64,000 bases of DNA, taken from SIG480 sp045636865. GTDB lineage: Bacteria > Bacillota > Clostridia > Oscillospirales > JAAYXM01. The first letter of the stretch is position 1. Each line of letters begins with the position of its first letter. The position numbers and the translations under genes are program-made. Positions 16,080 to 24,876 of this stretch are shown here, one piece after another. The DNA lies in NCBI GenBank assembly GCA_045636865.1, contig JAZTYJ010000020.1, positions 1 through 64,000 of the forward strand, in the 5' to 3' direction. Under the pieces are notes generated by a model. It was given only the letters and a program-made list of their open reading frames with translations, searched no databases and was not told the origin of the DNA.

Positions 16080-17252
16080 ATGAAACAAATGATCTATGCA
16101 GACCATTCGGCAACGTGTGCAGTCAAGCCGGAGGTACTTAAAAAAATGATGCCGTTCTTCGAGAGCGAGTTCGGCAACCCCTCAAGCCTTTACGTTTTTG
16201 CATACTCTGCAAAGCGCGCGGTTGAGGAGGCAAGAGCTCTCGTCGCAGACGTCATCGGAGCAAAAAGCCGCGAAATTTTCTTCACAAGCTGCGGCAGCGA
16301 GTCTCACAACTGGGCAATCCGCGGCGTTGCGGAAAAGTTCGGAAAGGGACACATCATCACATCTCAAATCGAGCATCCTGCAGTTATAAACACCTGCAAA
16401 TATCTCGAAAAAAAGGGTTTTTCCGTAACTTATCTCCCCGTTGACGAAAAGGGCTCCGTATCGGTTGACGACTTAAAATCAGCGATAAAGGAAGACACGA
16501 TTCTCATAACAATAATGACCGCGAACAACGAAATCGGAACAATCCAGCCGATTGCCGAAATCGGAAAAATTGCGCGCGAGAAGAAAATTCTCTTCCATAC
16601 CGACGCTGTTCAGGCATACGGACACATCCCGATGAATGTCGACGAGATGAACATCGACCTTCTCTCGCTTTCAGGTCATAAAATCGGCGCACCAAAGGGC
16701 ATCGGCGCGCTTTATATAAGAACAGGCATCAAAATTGATCCGCTTATCTGCGGCGGCGGTCAGGAAAGAGGTCGCCGTGCAGGAACGGAAAACGTTCCCT
16801 ATATCGCAGGTCTTGGCGAGGCGGCACGCCTTGCAAAAGAGAATATGGAAGATGAAATCAAGCGTCTTTCACAGATGCGCGACCGTCTTATAGAGAGAGT
16901 TTTAAAAATTCCCTACACACGTCTCACGGGCGATCCGAAAAACCGTCTCCCCGGTCTTTGCAGTATCGTCATTGAGGGCATCGAGGGCGAGGCACTTCTT
17001 CTCAATATGTGGAACGAGGGCATCTGTGCAAGCTCCGGCTCTGCCTGCTCATCAGGCTCGCTTGACCCGTCACATGTGCTTCTTGCGATAGGTCTTCCCC
17101 ATCACATCGCCCACGGCTCGCTCCGTCTTTCACTCGGAGACCAAAACGAAACAGGCGACGAGATAAAGATTGCAGAGGCAGTCGAGCGCGTTGCAGAAAA
17201 GCTCCGCGCGATGAGCCCCGTCTGGGAAAACGGAAAGCCTGTTTGGGAATAA
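16080..17252 (+). CDS. Cysteine desulfurase, NifS/IscS family
   Basis: PLP enzyme that takes sulfur from cysteine for Fe-S cluster assembly. PLP Lys is Lys201 in SGHKIGAPKG; the mobile sulfur-accepting Cys is Cys323 in ASSGSACSSGSLDPSHVL, the group I loop. Length 390 fits IscS/NifS. It starts 9 bases after rnhA and pairs with the IscU scaffold gene behind it. Its stop codon is the first three bases of a MITE-like inverted repeat. No IscR or other isc genes are adjacent. Confidence 0.95.
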   Translation: MKQMIYADHSATCAVKPEVLKKMMPFFESEFGNPSSLYVFAYSAKRAVEEARALVADVIGAKSREIFFTSCGSESHNWAIRGVAEKFGKGHIITSQIEHPAVINTCKYLEKKGFSVTYLPVDEKGSVSVDDLKSAIKEDTILITIMTANNEIGTIQPIAEIGKIAREKKILFHTDAVQAYGHIPMNVDEMNIDLLSLSGHKIGAPKGIGALYIRTGIKIDPLICGGGQERGRRAGTENVPYIAGLGEAARLAKENMEDEIKRLSQMRDRLIERVLKIPYTRLTGDPKNRLPGLCSIVIEGIEGEALLLNMWNEGICASSGSACSSGSLDPSHVLLAIGLPHHIAHGSLRLSLGDQNETGDEIKIAEAVERVAEKLRAMSPVWENGKPVWE

Positions 17253-17371
17253 TGCAAAATGCAGAATTGATCTGTTTTTACAGGGCAAGAACAGATTGAA
17301 AAGCAACTCAAAATAATTTGAGAGATGCAGAAGTTATAAAGACAGAAAAAATAATTATGCACTCTGCATTA
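17250..17371. mobile_element. 122-bp MITE-like element
   Basis: Bounded by 19-bp inverted ends at 17250-17268 and 17353-17371 that differ at three positions (TAATGCA...AATT). An internal hairpin pairs ATCTGTT with AACAGAT. It has no coding capacity. The left end gives the TAA of the cysteine desulfurase gene. Single ends of the same type occur at about 262-286 and 28397-28414. Confidence 0.6.
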
Positions 17372-17393
17372 AAAACGACAAAGGAGTTTTTTT

Positions 17394-17822
17394 ATGTACA
17401 GCGAAAAAGTTTTAGACCACTTTCAGAATCCGCGCAACGTCGGCGAGCTTGAAGGCGCAAACGCCGTTGGTCAGGTAGGTAACTCCAAGTGTGGAGACAT
17501 CATGAAAATATATATGAAGATAGAAAACGACGTCATCATCGACGTATCATTCAAGACCTTCGGTTGCGGTGCGGCGGTTGCGACATCGTCGATGGCAACG
17601 GAGCTTGTTAAGGGAAAGACAATCGAGGAGGCTCTCAAGCTTACAAATAAGGCTGTTGCTGAAGCGCTCGACGGTCTCCCACCCGAAAAGCTTCATTGTT
17701 CCGTGCTTGCGGAGGAGGCGATCCGTTCTGCAATTGCAGACCATTATAAGAAGACAGGACGCGACACATCGGAGCTCGGTCTCTGCGACCACGACTGCGA
17801 AAACTGTTGCTCACATCATTAA
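17394..17822 (+). CDS. Fe-S assembly scaffold IscU/NifU-like
   Basis: Scaffold on which [2Fe-2S]/[4Fe-4S] clusters are built with sulfur from the desulfurase next door. The three cluster Cys are Cys33 (SKCGD), Cys58 (FGCGAA) and Cys102 (LHCSVLAEEAI); Asp35 is also kept. At 142 residues it is the short, NifU N-domain form. The C-terminal tail CDHDCENCCSHH adds five Cys and two His, probably a metal-binding extension. AAAGGAG precedes the ATG. Confidence 0.95.
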   Translation: MYSEKVLDHFQNPRNVGELEGANAVGQVGNSKCGDIMKIYMKIENDVIIDVSFKTFGCGAAVATSSMATELVKGKTIEEALKLTNKAVAEALDGLPPEKLHCSVLAEEAIRSAIADHYKKTGRDTSELGLCDHDCENCCSHH

Positions 17823-17848
17823 CAGAGAGTATAATTTGAGTTAAAAAC

Positions 17849-17879
17849 AACTGACCGTTATCAAAAACGGTCAGTTTTA
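17849..17879 (+). terminator. Terminator after iscU
   Basis: Stem AACTGACCGTT (17849-17859)/AACGGTCAGTT (17866-17876) followed by TT. The spacer before the MATE gene also has the hairpin GGGACGAT/ATCGTCCC (17938-17959) and the partial 191-bp-element end at 17993-18021. Confidence 0.85.
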
Positions 17880-17992
17880 CGCGTAAAAAGCTTGTTGTAA
17901 TGGCGAGTTACAAGGGAATCTTCCTGTATCCGCCCGCGGGACGATGAAGGCATCGTCCCCTACAAAAAGTAAGGACAAAAGAAAAACTTTAA

Positions 17993-18021
17993 TCCCAAAG
18001 CAAACCCGGCATCAGCCGGCA
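17993..18021. repeat. Partial end of the 191-bp element
   Basis: CCCAA..CAAACCCGGCATCAGCCG..G matches 15380-15408 with few differences. Only this end is present. The neighbouring hairpin at 17938-17959 belongs to a different short repeat type. Confidence 0.5.
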
Positions 18022-18084
18022 GTAAAAATCAATTGATTCAGAAAAGTAAAAAACGCACACTACACAAAGGAGAAAATTGCACCA

Positions 18085-19470
18085 ATGGAAAAAACATTAC
18101 AGGAAAACAAGATGGGAACAGCGCGCATCGCTCCTCTTCTTTTCGGGATGGCTGTTCCGATGATGATTTCGATGCTCGTTCAGGCGTTTTATAACGTTGT
18201 CGACAGCATCTTCGTTGCGCAGATTTCAGAAAATGCGCTCAGCGCGGTTTCGCTTGCGTTTCCGCTTCAGAACATAATGATAGCATTCGGCGGCGGCACG
18301 GCGCTCGGTATGAACGCAATTCTGTCGCGCGCGCTCGGAGAAAAAAACTTCAATGAAGCAAACCGCGCCGCAAACACGGGAATTTTCCTCTCTGTTATCT
18401 CTGCCCTCGTCTGCGCACTGATCGGAGTTTTTCTTTCGCGCCCGTTTTTTGAGGTAATGACAAAAAATGCCGAAATTGTCGAGTACGGCACGGCTTATGC
18501 AAGCATCTGCCTCATCTTCTCAATCGGAATCTTCTCGCAGTTCTGCTTCGAAAGACTTCTGCAGTCAACGGGAAAAACAACCCACGCGATGGTGTGTCAG
18601 CTCATCGGCGCGGTTATAAACATAATTTTAGACCCGATTATGATTTTTGAAAAGGGCGAAGTTATCTTCGGCACATTCACGATGCCGATAGGCCTCGGTT
18701 TTGACGTTGCAGGTGCGGCGTGGGCAACGATTATCGGTCAGATAGTCGCCGCAATGGTTGCTATAATAATGAACAAGGCCGTAAACCACGAGCTTAAGCT
18801 TTCTCTCCGCAAAATCCGTCTGGACCGCGAAATCGCGGCAAAGATTTATAAGATAGGCTTCCCGTCGATTCTTATGCAGTCGGTCGGTTCGGTTATGAAT
18901 TTCTGCTTAAATTCAATTCTTCTCACGTTCTCAACAACCGCAACCGCAGTTTTCGGCGCATACTTCAAGCTCCAGAGCTTCATCTTTATGCCGATTTTCG
19001 GACTCAACAACGGTATGATTCCGATAATTGCTTATAACTACGGTGCGCGCCGCCCCGACAGAGTTAAAACGACGGTAAAGCTCTCGATAATATCCGCAAT
19101 GAGCATTATGGCACTCGGAACGCTTGCATTTGAGCTCATTCCCGAGACGCTTCTCGGCTTCTTCAACGCATCAAACGAGATGCTCACGCTCGGGATTCCG
19201 GCGCTTAAAATAATCGCGTGCCACTTTATCCTCGCGGGATTTTGCATCATCTCCGTATCCGTCTGCCAAGCGATAGGAAACCCGTTCCATTCGCTCATCG
19301 TTTCTCTCTGCCGCCAGCTCGGAGTGCTTATTCCGTCGGCGTGGATACTCTCAAAATTCGGAAACTTAAACCTCGTGTGGCTTGCTTTCCCGATAGCGGA
19401 AATTGTATCCATTTTACTTTGCCTTATGTTCCTCAAGAAGACATTTTCAAAGATAAATGCGAGAGTTTAA
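18085..19470 (+). CDS. MATE family efflux transporter
   Basis: A 461-residue integral membrane protein with 12 predicted helices in two related halves, the MATE (MepA/NorM) layout; these export drugs or metabolites using Na+ or H+ gradients. Family words include GMAVPMMISMLVQAFYNVVDSIFVA near the start (here split: AVPMMISMLVQ, FYNVVDSIFV), GGGTALGMNAILSRALG and LQSFIFMPIFGLNNGMIPIIAYNYGA. Substrate cannot be told. AAAGGAG is the ribosome binding site. Nothing nearby marks a regulator. Confidence 0.93.
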   Translation: MEKTLQENKMGTARIAPLLFGMAVPMMISMLVQAFYNVVDSIFVAQISENALSAVSLAFPLQNIMIAFGGGTALGMNAILSRALGEKNFNEANRAANTGIFLSVISALVCALIGVFLSRPFFEVMTKNAEIVEYGTAYASICLIFSIGIFSQFCFERLLQSTGKTTHAMVCQLIGAVINIILDPIMIFEKGEVIFGTFTMPIGLGFDVAGAAWATIIGQIVAAMVAIIMNKAVNHELKLSLRKIRLDREIAAKIYKIGFPSILMQSVGSVMNFCLNSILLTFSTTATAVFGAYFKLQSFIFMPIFGLNNGMIPIIAYNYGARRPDRVKTTVKLSIISAMSIMALGTLAFELIPETLLGFFNASNEMLTLGIPALKIIACHFILAGFCIISVSVCQAIGNPFHSLIVSLCRQLGVLIPSAWILSKFGNLNLVWLAFPIAEIVSILLCLMFLKKTFSKINARV

Positions 19471-19490
19471 AAAATTTTCAGAAAAAAGTG

Positions 19491-19519
19491 TTGACAAACC
19501 CGAAAATTTTTGATATTAT
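19491..19519 (+). promoter_or_regulatory. Promoter of the tRNA pair
   Basis: TTGACA (19491-19496), 17-bp spacer, TATTAT (19514-19519), 12 bases before a likely start that precedes tRNA-Thr closely. Confidence 0.85.
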
Positions 19520-19537
19520 TTATAAGCTGTTTAAATT

Positions 19538-19613
19538 GCTGGTGTAGCTCAATCGGCAGAGCAGCTGATTTGTAATCAGCAGGTTGTAGGTTCAAGTCCT
19601 ATCACCAGCTCCA
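19538..19613 (+). tRNA. tRNA-Thr (anticodon TGT)
   Basis: 76 bases. Acceptor stem GCTGGTG/CACCAGC, anticodon loop TTTGTAA between CTGAT and ATCAG, T-arm GTAGGTTCAAGTCCTAT. The 3' CCA is encoded. Confidence 0.97.
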
Positions 19614-19620
19614 GCTATAT

Positions 19621-19706
19621 GGAGGAGTTCCCGAGCGGCCAAAGGGGGCAGACTGTAAATCTGTTGTCTTTCGACTTCGGTGGTCCGAATCCACCCTCCT
19701 CCACCA
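19621..19706 (+). tRNA. tRNA-Tyr (anticodon GTA)
   Basis: 86 bases, class II with a long variable arm (TGTCTTTCGACTTCGG region). Acceptor stem GGAGGAG/CTCCTCC, anticodon loop CTGTAAA. The 3' CCA is encoded. It is 7 bases after tRNA-Thr in the same transcript. Confidence 0.96.
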
Positions 19707-19737
19707 AAAATCCTCGTTCGTAAGAACGGGGATTTTT
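19706..19737 (+). terminator. Terminator of the tRNA operon
   Basis: Stem AAAAATCCTCGTTC/GAACGGGGATTTTT with a GTAA loop and one T-G pair; begins at the last base of tRNA-Tyr. Confidence 0.92.
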
Positions 19738-19936
19738 ACTTTTTCACTATTACCTTTTCACGCTTCACTTTTATCTTAAATACGAGGATTTTTGGCAAGT
19801 AATAAGTAATAGTGAATAAATAAAAATCACACAATGCATCGGTTTATTTTTTTATCAAAGCGACGACCGCCAACGCTTAAGTCTTATTGCGGTATTTGAC
19901 AGTTTATGCTATACTTTTGGTATAGAGGTGATAAAT

Positions 19937-20422
19937 ATGAAAAAATCAGCGGCATTTCTTATTGTATTGACTTTGCTCATTAGCCTTTGCGCTTGTGTCG
20001 CGCCTACCGGGTATACGGAAATGGAACTTGGCGGAACGGGAACCTTTTATGACGTTGAATACAAAATTCCCTCGTATTATATTTTCGATTCAACGGAAAG
20101 CAAGGAAAATTTCGTCGTATATGAAAGCGGATGGTACAGCAAGATTCTCCTTATGTCGAGAGGAGGCGTTACAAAAGATCCTGCGCGGCTTCATCTTGAG
20201 AGTTACGCAGAGGGCGTAAAAGAATTTGGTGCGCATTATTGCGAATTTATCGAGTTTAACGGCGTGGAAGCCGTTCTTGCGAAATATAACGTGGAGGACA
20301 AGCCGTGCACGGAAGTTTATTTTGTTTACGGCAACTCGACATACGCAATCGCTCTGCGCGGCGAGACGGAAGAAAACGTCGACATATTTATGAATGCGGT
20401 AAAGCTCACTCCGCTTTCGTAA
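19937..20422 (+). CDS. Small lipoprotein, unknown function
   Basis: A 161-residue predicted lipoprotein: signal peptide and lipobox LCAC with the lipidated Cys at residue 20. The mature domain has strands such as GTFYDVEYKIPSYY, WYSKILLMSRGG and AIALRGETEENVDIFMNAVKL, a layout like small surface lipoproteins of gut Firmicutes that resemble a PsbP/LpqN-type fold; I do not assign a family. AGAGGTG lies before the ATG at 19937; the GTG at 19928 lies in that site. A -10-like TGCTATACT lies at about 19907-19915. A shared terminator follows. Confidence 0.8.
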   Translation: MKKSAAFLIVLTLLISLCACVAPTGYTEMELGGTGTFYDVEYKIPSYYIFDSTESKENFVVYESGWYSKILLMSRGGVTKDPARLHLESYAEGVKEFGAHYCEFIEFNGVEAVLAKYNVEDKPCTEVYFVYGNSTYAIALRGETEENVDIFMNAVKLTPLS

Positions 20423-20442
20423 TTTCTCATAAGAAAAAATAA

Positions 20443-20464
20443 AAACCACCCGATAGGGTGGTTT
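20443..20464. terminator. Bidirectional terminator
   Basis: Stem AAACCACCC/GGGTGGTTT with loop GATA, A run before and T run after, between two convergent genes. Confidence 0.9.
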
Positions 20465-20473
20465 TTTCTTATA

Positions 20474-21478
20474 TTATCCTTCACACGACGCTGTCAGAAG
20501 CTCAAAGAGCGAGATTTCATCGTCATATGAGCACCATTTTGTGCCGCGACCGTCGATTAATTCCGCAAAGTTTAAAAACATCGCGTCATATCGCTTGTAT
20601 TTCGGAAATTCGATGGTTGTTGTGTGGTCAAAGTGTGCCGTCTTTGCATCCTTTTTGAGAAGAACCTTTGCCGAGGTCAGAACATACATCGGGTCAACAT
20701 CCCAGAACTGCTCGATGGGTTTGATTTCAACCGAGCCGAGGTCTCCCGTTACCACAATCTGACGTCTTAAGAAGCCGTTTACTTCCTTTGAGTTTGTCTT
20801 TATAAACGAAACGCCGTTTTCATACTTATAAACAACCATGCCGAAGTTTATGCAGTCGGCACCGTTTGATGAACAGTTAAGCGGAATAATCTCCTTTGGC
20901 TTTCCGCATATTCTGTGGACAACGTCGATGAGATGACAGCCGAGATAATAGGTCATTCCGCCGTTATATTTTTTGAGTGTTTTGTCAGCCGCGTCGCCGA
21001 TGTCGATGCTCATATGCGCTTCAACAGAGAAGATTTTTCCGAGCTGTCCGTTGTCTGCCAGTTCAACCGCCTTTAAAACCGAAGGGTTGAAGCGATACAT
21101 ATATCCGAGCTGCAGAACGAGGTTTCGACTTTTTGCCTCGTCTATAAGCGACCGGAACTCCTCTGCAGTTGCCGCACCCGGCTTGTCAAGCTGGATGTGG
21201 AGGTTTCGCCCTGCTGCCTCGAGTGCATATTTTGCAAGCTCCTGCTCGTCGGTTTCGATAACCGCCGCATCAATATTTTCCATATCGAGCGCTTCAATCG
21301 CGTCGCAGATGTGATATTTATTGTAAATAGGGTCAGACTTGAGAATCTCGCGCTGTTTTTCATCAGGCTCGCCTATCGCGACGAGCTCAAACGTGTCGGA
21401 AAGCTCCGTAAGCGCAAGAAAAGCGCCGTACGCGTGCGGATGGAGCGTTCCTATCTGCACAACTCTTAACTTTTTCAT
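20474..21478 (-). CDS. Gfo/Idh/MocA family oxidoreductase
   Basis: A 334-residue NAD(P)-dependent sugar or cyclitol dehydrogenase-like protein. The N-terminal Rossmann motif is unusual: VVQIGTLHPHAYGAF instead of GxGxxG, so cofactor binding may be altered. The catalytic-type region reads QLDKPGAATAEEFRSL (EKP-like Lys in LDKP) and the C-terminal domain has YYLGCHLIDVVHRICG (GCHLIDVV fits the GxHxxD pattern). The ATG at 21478 with upstream GGAG is chosen over the open frame to 21547. It is the second gene after an MDR dehydrogenase, with one base between them. Confidence 0.88.
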   Translation of the reverse strand: MKKLRVVQIGTLHPHAYGAFLALTELSDTFELVAIGEPDEKQREILKSDPIYNKYHICDAIEALDMENIDAAVIETDEQELAKYALEAAGRNLHIQLDKPGAATAEEFRSLIDEAKSRNLVLQLGYMYRFNPSVLKAVELADNGQLGKIFSVEAHMSIDIGDAADKTLKKYNGGMTYYLGCHLIDVVHRICGKPKEIIPLNCSSNGADCINFGMVVYKYENGVSFIKTNSKEVNGFLRRQIVVTGDLGSVEIKPIEQFWDVDPMYVLTSAKVLLKKDAKTAHFDHTTTIEFPKYKRYDAMFLNFAELIDGRGTKWCSYDDEISLFELLTASCEG

Positions 21479-21479
21479 A

Positions 21480-22532
21480 TTATATATTTCTCCAGTCAAG
21501 AAGCATTCCGCCGGGGAAATTTGCATAGTCGTTTGCGAGGCGGTCATAAATTTCGTGAGTTTCCGTTGCGGGGCGGATGTCCGTTATCATCTTCTTAAAG
21601 TCAACCTTCTTATAGTGAAGAAGGCGGATAATCGCGTCGCAATCGTCCTTTATTGTCCAGTAGCCGGGGCGCGAATCGTTTTCGGGGCGGGTTCCCGTGT
21701 GCGCGCCGATGAGCTCGATTCCGGGGTAGTGAACCTTTCTGTAATAATCTATCGTGAAGTCCGAATTTCTCGTGCAGCCGAGGAGCGAAATTCTGCCGTG
21801 GCGCTTCATACAGTCGAGAATCATATCAAGACCGCTTCCCTTTCCCGTAACCTCGATCGCGGCATTGATGCCTCTGCCGTCGGTGAGGTTTTTCATCTTC
21901 TCGACAAAGCCCTCCTCAAACGGATCAAGCGCAAAATCCGCGCCGAGCGCGAGTGCCTTTTCGCGCTTCTCACGAATGGGGTCAACCGCGATAACGGGAG
22001 TTGCGCCCATAACCTTGCAGAACATGACAGAATACAAACCGAGGAATCCGCAGCCCATAACGGCGCAGGACTCACCGGCTTCGATTCTGAGCTTTCTTGC
22101 GCCTGAAAGCGAGAAGGTGGAAATATAGAGCGAAGCCATCTCCTCAAGAGAAATATCGTCATACGGGATTTTTATGATTCTGTTTGCATCGCAGACGTGA
22201 TGGCTTGCATGCCCTTTGTATAGCGGAACAACGCGGTCGCCGACCTTTACGTCTGTAACGTTCTTGCCGACCTTTTCAACGATACCCGAGCTTGCATAGC
22301 CGATTCCACACGGATAAGAGAGGACGACCTCGTCGGCACTTTTGGAGGCTTCGATATTTTTGTCTCCTACAATATTTGCATATTCAGAGCCTGCGCTGAT
22401 GGCAGAAAAATGAGTCTTTACCAAAACTTTATCATCATCCCAGTCAAACTCGCGCTCGCAGGAAGGAGAAAGCTCAACGTTGTAAGGCCCCATAACGAGA
22501 ACCCTTCTGAAATTTTCAATCTTGATTTTCAT
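21480..22532 (-). CDS. Zinc-type MDR alcohol/polyol dehydrogenase
   Basis: A 350-residue medium-chain dehydrogenase. The GroES-like half has AISAGSEYANIVG where many members have a zinc Cys, and GKNVTDVKVGDRVVPLYKGHASHHVC; the Rossmann half has VMGCGFLGLYSVMFCKVMG and AVDPIREKREKALALGAD (Asp after the second strand suggests NAD). The structural-zinc Cys cluster is missing, as in the sorbitol/threonine dehydrogenase-like subgroup that uses other loops. Paired with a Gfo/Idh/MocA gene, it may oxidise a sugar or cyclitol. Own promoter at 22566-22594. Confidence 0.88.
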   Translation of the reverse strand: MKIKIENFRRVLVMGPYNVELSPSCEREFDWDDDKVLVKTHFSAISAGSEYANIVGDKNIEASKSADEVVLSYPCGIGYASSGIVEKVGKNVTDVKVGDRVVPLYKGHASHHVCDANRIIKIPYDDISLEEMASLYISTFSLSGARKLRIEAGESCAVMGCGFLGLYSVMFCKVMGATPVIAVDPIREKREKALALGADFALDPFEEGFVEKMKNLTDGRGINAAIEVTGKGSGLDMILDCMKRHGRISLLGCTRNSDFTIDYYRKVHYPGIELIGAHTGTRPENDSRPGYWTIKDDCDAIIRLLHYKKVDFKKMITDIRPATETHEIYDRLANDYANFPGGMLLDWRNI

Positions 22533-22565
22533 AAAAACACCCTTTCGGTCTAGTGGTATGGCTAT

Positions 22566-22594
22566 ATTATATTGTGTTTTCTGATATACATCAA
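22566..22594 (-). promoter_or_regulatory. Promoter of the MDR/Gfo pair
   Basis: Minus strand TTGATG (22594-22589), 17-bp spacer, TATAAT (22571-22566). AAGGGTG precedes the MDR ATG. Confidence 0.7.
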
Positions 22595-22629
22595 TGCGAA
22601 AAACGATACTTTTTTAACATTTTTGATAT

Positions 22630-22658
22630 TTGCTTTTCCTTCCTCGTTCTGCTATAAT
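22630..22658 (+). promoter_or_regulatory. Promoter of the PHP operon
   Basis: TTGCTT (22630-22635), 17-bp spacer, TATAAT (22653-22658) with extended TGC. Another TATAAT at 22689-22694 lies too close to the ATG for a typical leader. Confidence 0.65.
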
Positions 22659-22714
22659 TCTATATATTATCAAATGGAACAATTTTGTTATAATATTTGC
22701 AAAAAGGGGAAACT

Positions 22715-23533
22715 ATGATAATACATTCAGATTTGCATATGCATAGCGAGTTTTCTCACGATTCGCATCTTACATTGAAGGAAATTGCGGAAGTGGCAGA
22801 CAGCATCGGTCTTTGCGAGGTCGGAGTAACGGACCACGTCAATTTAAACGATGCGCTTTTTCTCGGCAACGCGAGGAAAAGTGCTGAGAACGTAAAGGGT
22901 TTTCAGAAGACTTATCCGAAAATGCGCCTCGGCGTTGAGCTTACTCCGATAGAGAAGCCGCAGTTTGAATATCTCACAAAAAACAAGACGAGCGAGGGAT
23001 ATGTTGCGCCCGAAACCCCGTTGCCGTTTGAAATTGAGCTTGCGCTCTCGCAAGACGACATCGCATCGCTCGGGTTTGAGTATGTCATCGGTGCGGCGCA
23101 TTGGAGAGTCGACGTGCCTTGTGCAATGAATCTTCCGATTGACCGCGATGCGATGATAAAAGAGTGGCATCGCCAGCAGATGTATCTTGCGTGCGATAAG
23201 AGAATTACAATTCTCGGTCATCCGTGGTTTAACGGTCACGGTGTCTGGTACGAAGATTTCAAAGTTATTCCGCGCTCTATGAATATGGAGCTTGCGGAGG
23301 CGCTCCGTGAGAACGGGAAATACGTTGAGTGTAATGCAGGAGTTATCCTGTCACCGCTTGCGACGGAGAAGTTCAGGCATCAGTATGCTGAGTTTTTAAG
23401 GGAGCTTTTTGAAATGGGAATCCCCGTTACTTTCGGCTCGGACGCACACAATATTTACAATCCGCCGATTGAAATGACGGAGAAGTACCTCATCGCCGCA
23501 GGTTTTTGTGACGGTGATATTGCAAGTCTTTAA
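22715..23533 (+). CDS. PHP-domain phosphoesterase
   Basis: A 272-residue protein of the polymerase-and-histidinol-phosphatase (PHP) fold, metal-dependent phosphoesterases. Metal-binding motifs: DLHMHSEFSHD (residues 6-16), GVTDHVN, a Glu in GVELTP, HWRVDVPCAMN, GHPWFNGHG and the C-terminal FGSDAHN. The ATG at 22715 follows AAAAGGGG; an upstream TTG at 22697 is less likely. It heads an operon with a M20 hydrolase and a metallophosphoesterase. HisK-type activity is not implied since no his genes are near. Confidence 0.88.
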   Translation: MIIHSDLHMHSEFSHDSHLTLKEIAEVADSIGLCEVGVTDHVNLNDALFLGNARKSAENVKGFQKTYPKMRLGVELTPIEKPQFEYLTKNKTSEGYVAPETPLPFEIELALSQDDIASLGFEYVIGAAHWRVDVPCAMNLPIDRDAMIKEWHRQQMYLACDKRITILGHPWFNGHGVWYEDFKVIPRSMNMELAEALRENGKYVECNAGVILSPLATEKFRHQYAEFLRELFEMGIPVTFGSDAHNIYNPPIEMTEKYLIAAGFCDGDIASL

Positions 23534-23547
23534 GGAGGTGCAATTTT

Positions 23548-24876
23548 ATGAAAGACATAATTTTGGCAGTTGAAAAATATAAAGATCTGATTCTTGAAAC
23601 AGAAAGGTATGTCTGGCAGAACCCGGAAACGGGATACAAGGAAGTTAAAACGACAAAATATCTTGCCGATGCACTTAGAAAGCTCGGCTATGAAATTACG
23701 TTTGCCGACGGAATCACGGGCTTTTACACAGTTTTTGACACAGGGCGCGAAGGTCCTGAAATTCTCATTCTTGCAGAGCTTGATTCCGTAATCTGCCCTG
23801 CTCACCCCGAGGCAGATAAGGAAACGGGCGCAGTTCACTCCTGCGGACACAATGCACAGACGGCGGCACTCGTCGGCATCGCCGCGGCACTTCGCGAGGA
23901 GTCGGTATCAAAAAATCTTTGCGGAAGAATAAAGCTCTGCGCAGTTCCTGCCGAGGAGCTTCTGGAAATCGAGTTTCGTCAGCAACTCAAAGAAGAAGGA
24001 AAAATCAAATACCTCGGCGGAAAAACCGAGTTTTTATACCGTGGATATTTTGACTCGTCCGATATTGCGATTGTCGTTCATGCATCCACCCATGCACACA
24101 CGGGCGTCGGTGCTGTCGGATGCATTGTAAAAGAAATTATCTATAAAGGCAAAGCTTCTCACGCAGGCGGCGCACCGTGGGACGGTGTAAATGCGCTGTA
24201 TGCGGCAACCTGCGGAATAAATGCAGTAAATGCAATCCGCGAAACATTCAGGGAAGATGATATCATAAGAGTCCACCCCATTATCACAAACGGCGGCGCG
24301 ATGGTAAACGCGATTCCCGAAACCGTGCGACTTGAAAGCTATGTAAGAGGTGCCGGCTTTGATGGTATGCGCGATGCAAACGAGAGAGTAAACCGTGCAC
24401 TTTGCGGTGCCGCACTATCAATGGGCGCAAACGTTGAAATCGTCGATACCTGCGGCTATGCCCCACTTTCTGACGATGAAAACTTAATCGAAATCGCGCA
24501 AGCTGCGGCAAAAGAAGCTCTCCCCGACAAGCCATTCGGGCGCAATACAAAGCTCTGGTCGGCAAGTACGGATATGGGAGATTTAAGTTGCGTTATGCCG
24601 TCGCTTCACGCGTTTGCAGGTGGCGCAACGGGAACACCTCACGGAATGGACTACCGGATAGAAGACCCGGTTGCGGCAAGTGTCGATTCGGCAAAGCTCC
24701 AGCTTGGGATAATTGATATTCTCCTGCGCGACGGCGGTGCTGAGGCAAAGCGCGTAATCAAAGAGTTCAAACCGCAGTTTGACGGAAAAGACGCATATTT
24801 TGAGTATGTCGATTCAATTGCGTCATCGGGCGACAGGATTGAGTATACGGAATCCGGCGCAAACGTAAAGTTATGA
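23548..24876 (+). CDS. M20 family amidohydrolase/peptidase
   Basis: A 442-residue cytoplasmic metal hydrolase of the M20D type (amidohydrolases acting on N-acyl amino acids or aminobenzoyl compounds). Metal ligands: Cys99 and His101 in HSCGHN, Glu136-Glu137 in AVPAEE; the lid dimerisation domain follows GKASHAGGAPWDGVNAL. The final motif TDMGDLSCVMPSLHAF and GTPHGMD contains the last His ligand. GGAGG precedes the ATG. The stop overlaps the next gene's ATG by ATGA, so the hydrolase and the phosphoesterase are translationally coupled. Confidence 0.92.
   Translation: MKDIILAVEKYKDLILETERYVWQNPETGYKEVKTTKYLADALRKLGYEITFADGITGFYTVFDTGREGPEILILAELDSVICPAHPEADKETGAVHSCGHNAQTAALVGIAAALREESVSKNLCGRIKLCAVPAEELLEIEFRQQLKEEGKIKYLGGKTEFLYRGYFDSSDIAIVVHASTHAHTGVGAVGCIVKEIIYKGKASHAGGAPWDGVNALYAATCGINAVNAIRETFREDDIIRVHPIITNGGAMVNAIPETVRLESYVRGAGFDGMRDANERVNRALCGAALSMGANVEIVDTCGYAPLSDDENLIEIAQAAAKEALPDKPFGRNTKLWSASTDMGDLSCVMPSLHAFAGGATGTPHGMDYRIEDPVAASVDSAKLQLGIIDILLRDGGAEAKRVIKEFKPQFDGKDAYFEYVDSIASSGDRIEYTESGANVKL

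Noticed and set aside
21339..22106. 255-codon open frame opposite the MDR and Gfo genes
   Set aside because: Shadow of two well-supported genes; composition follows the reverse complement of their codon bias.
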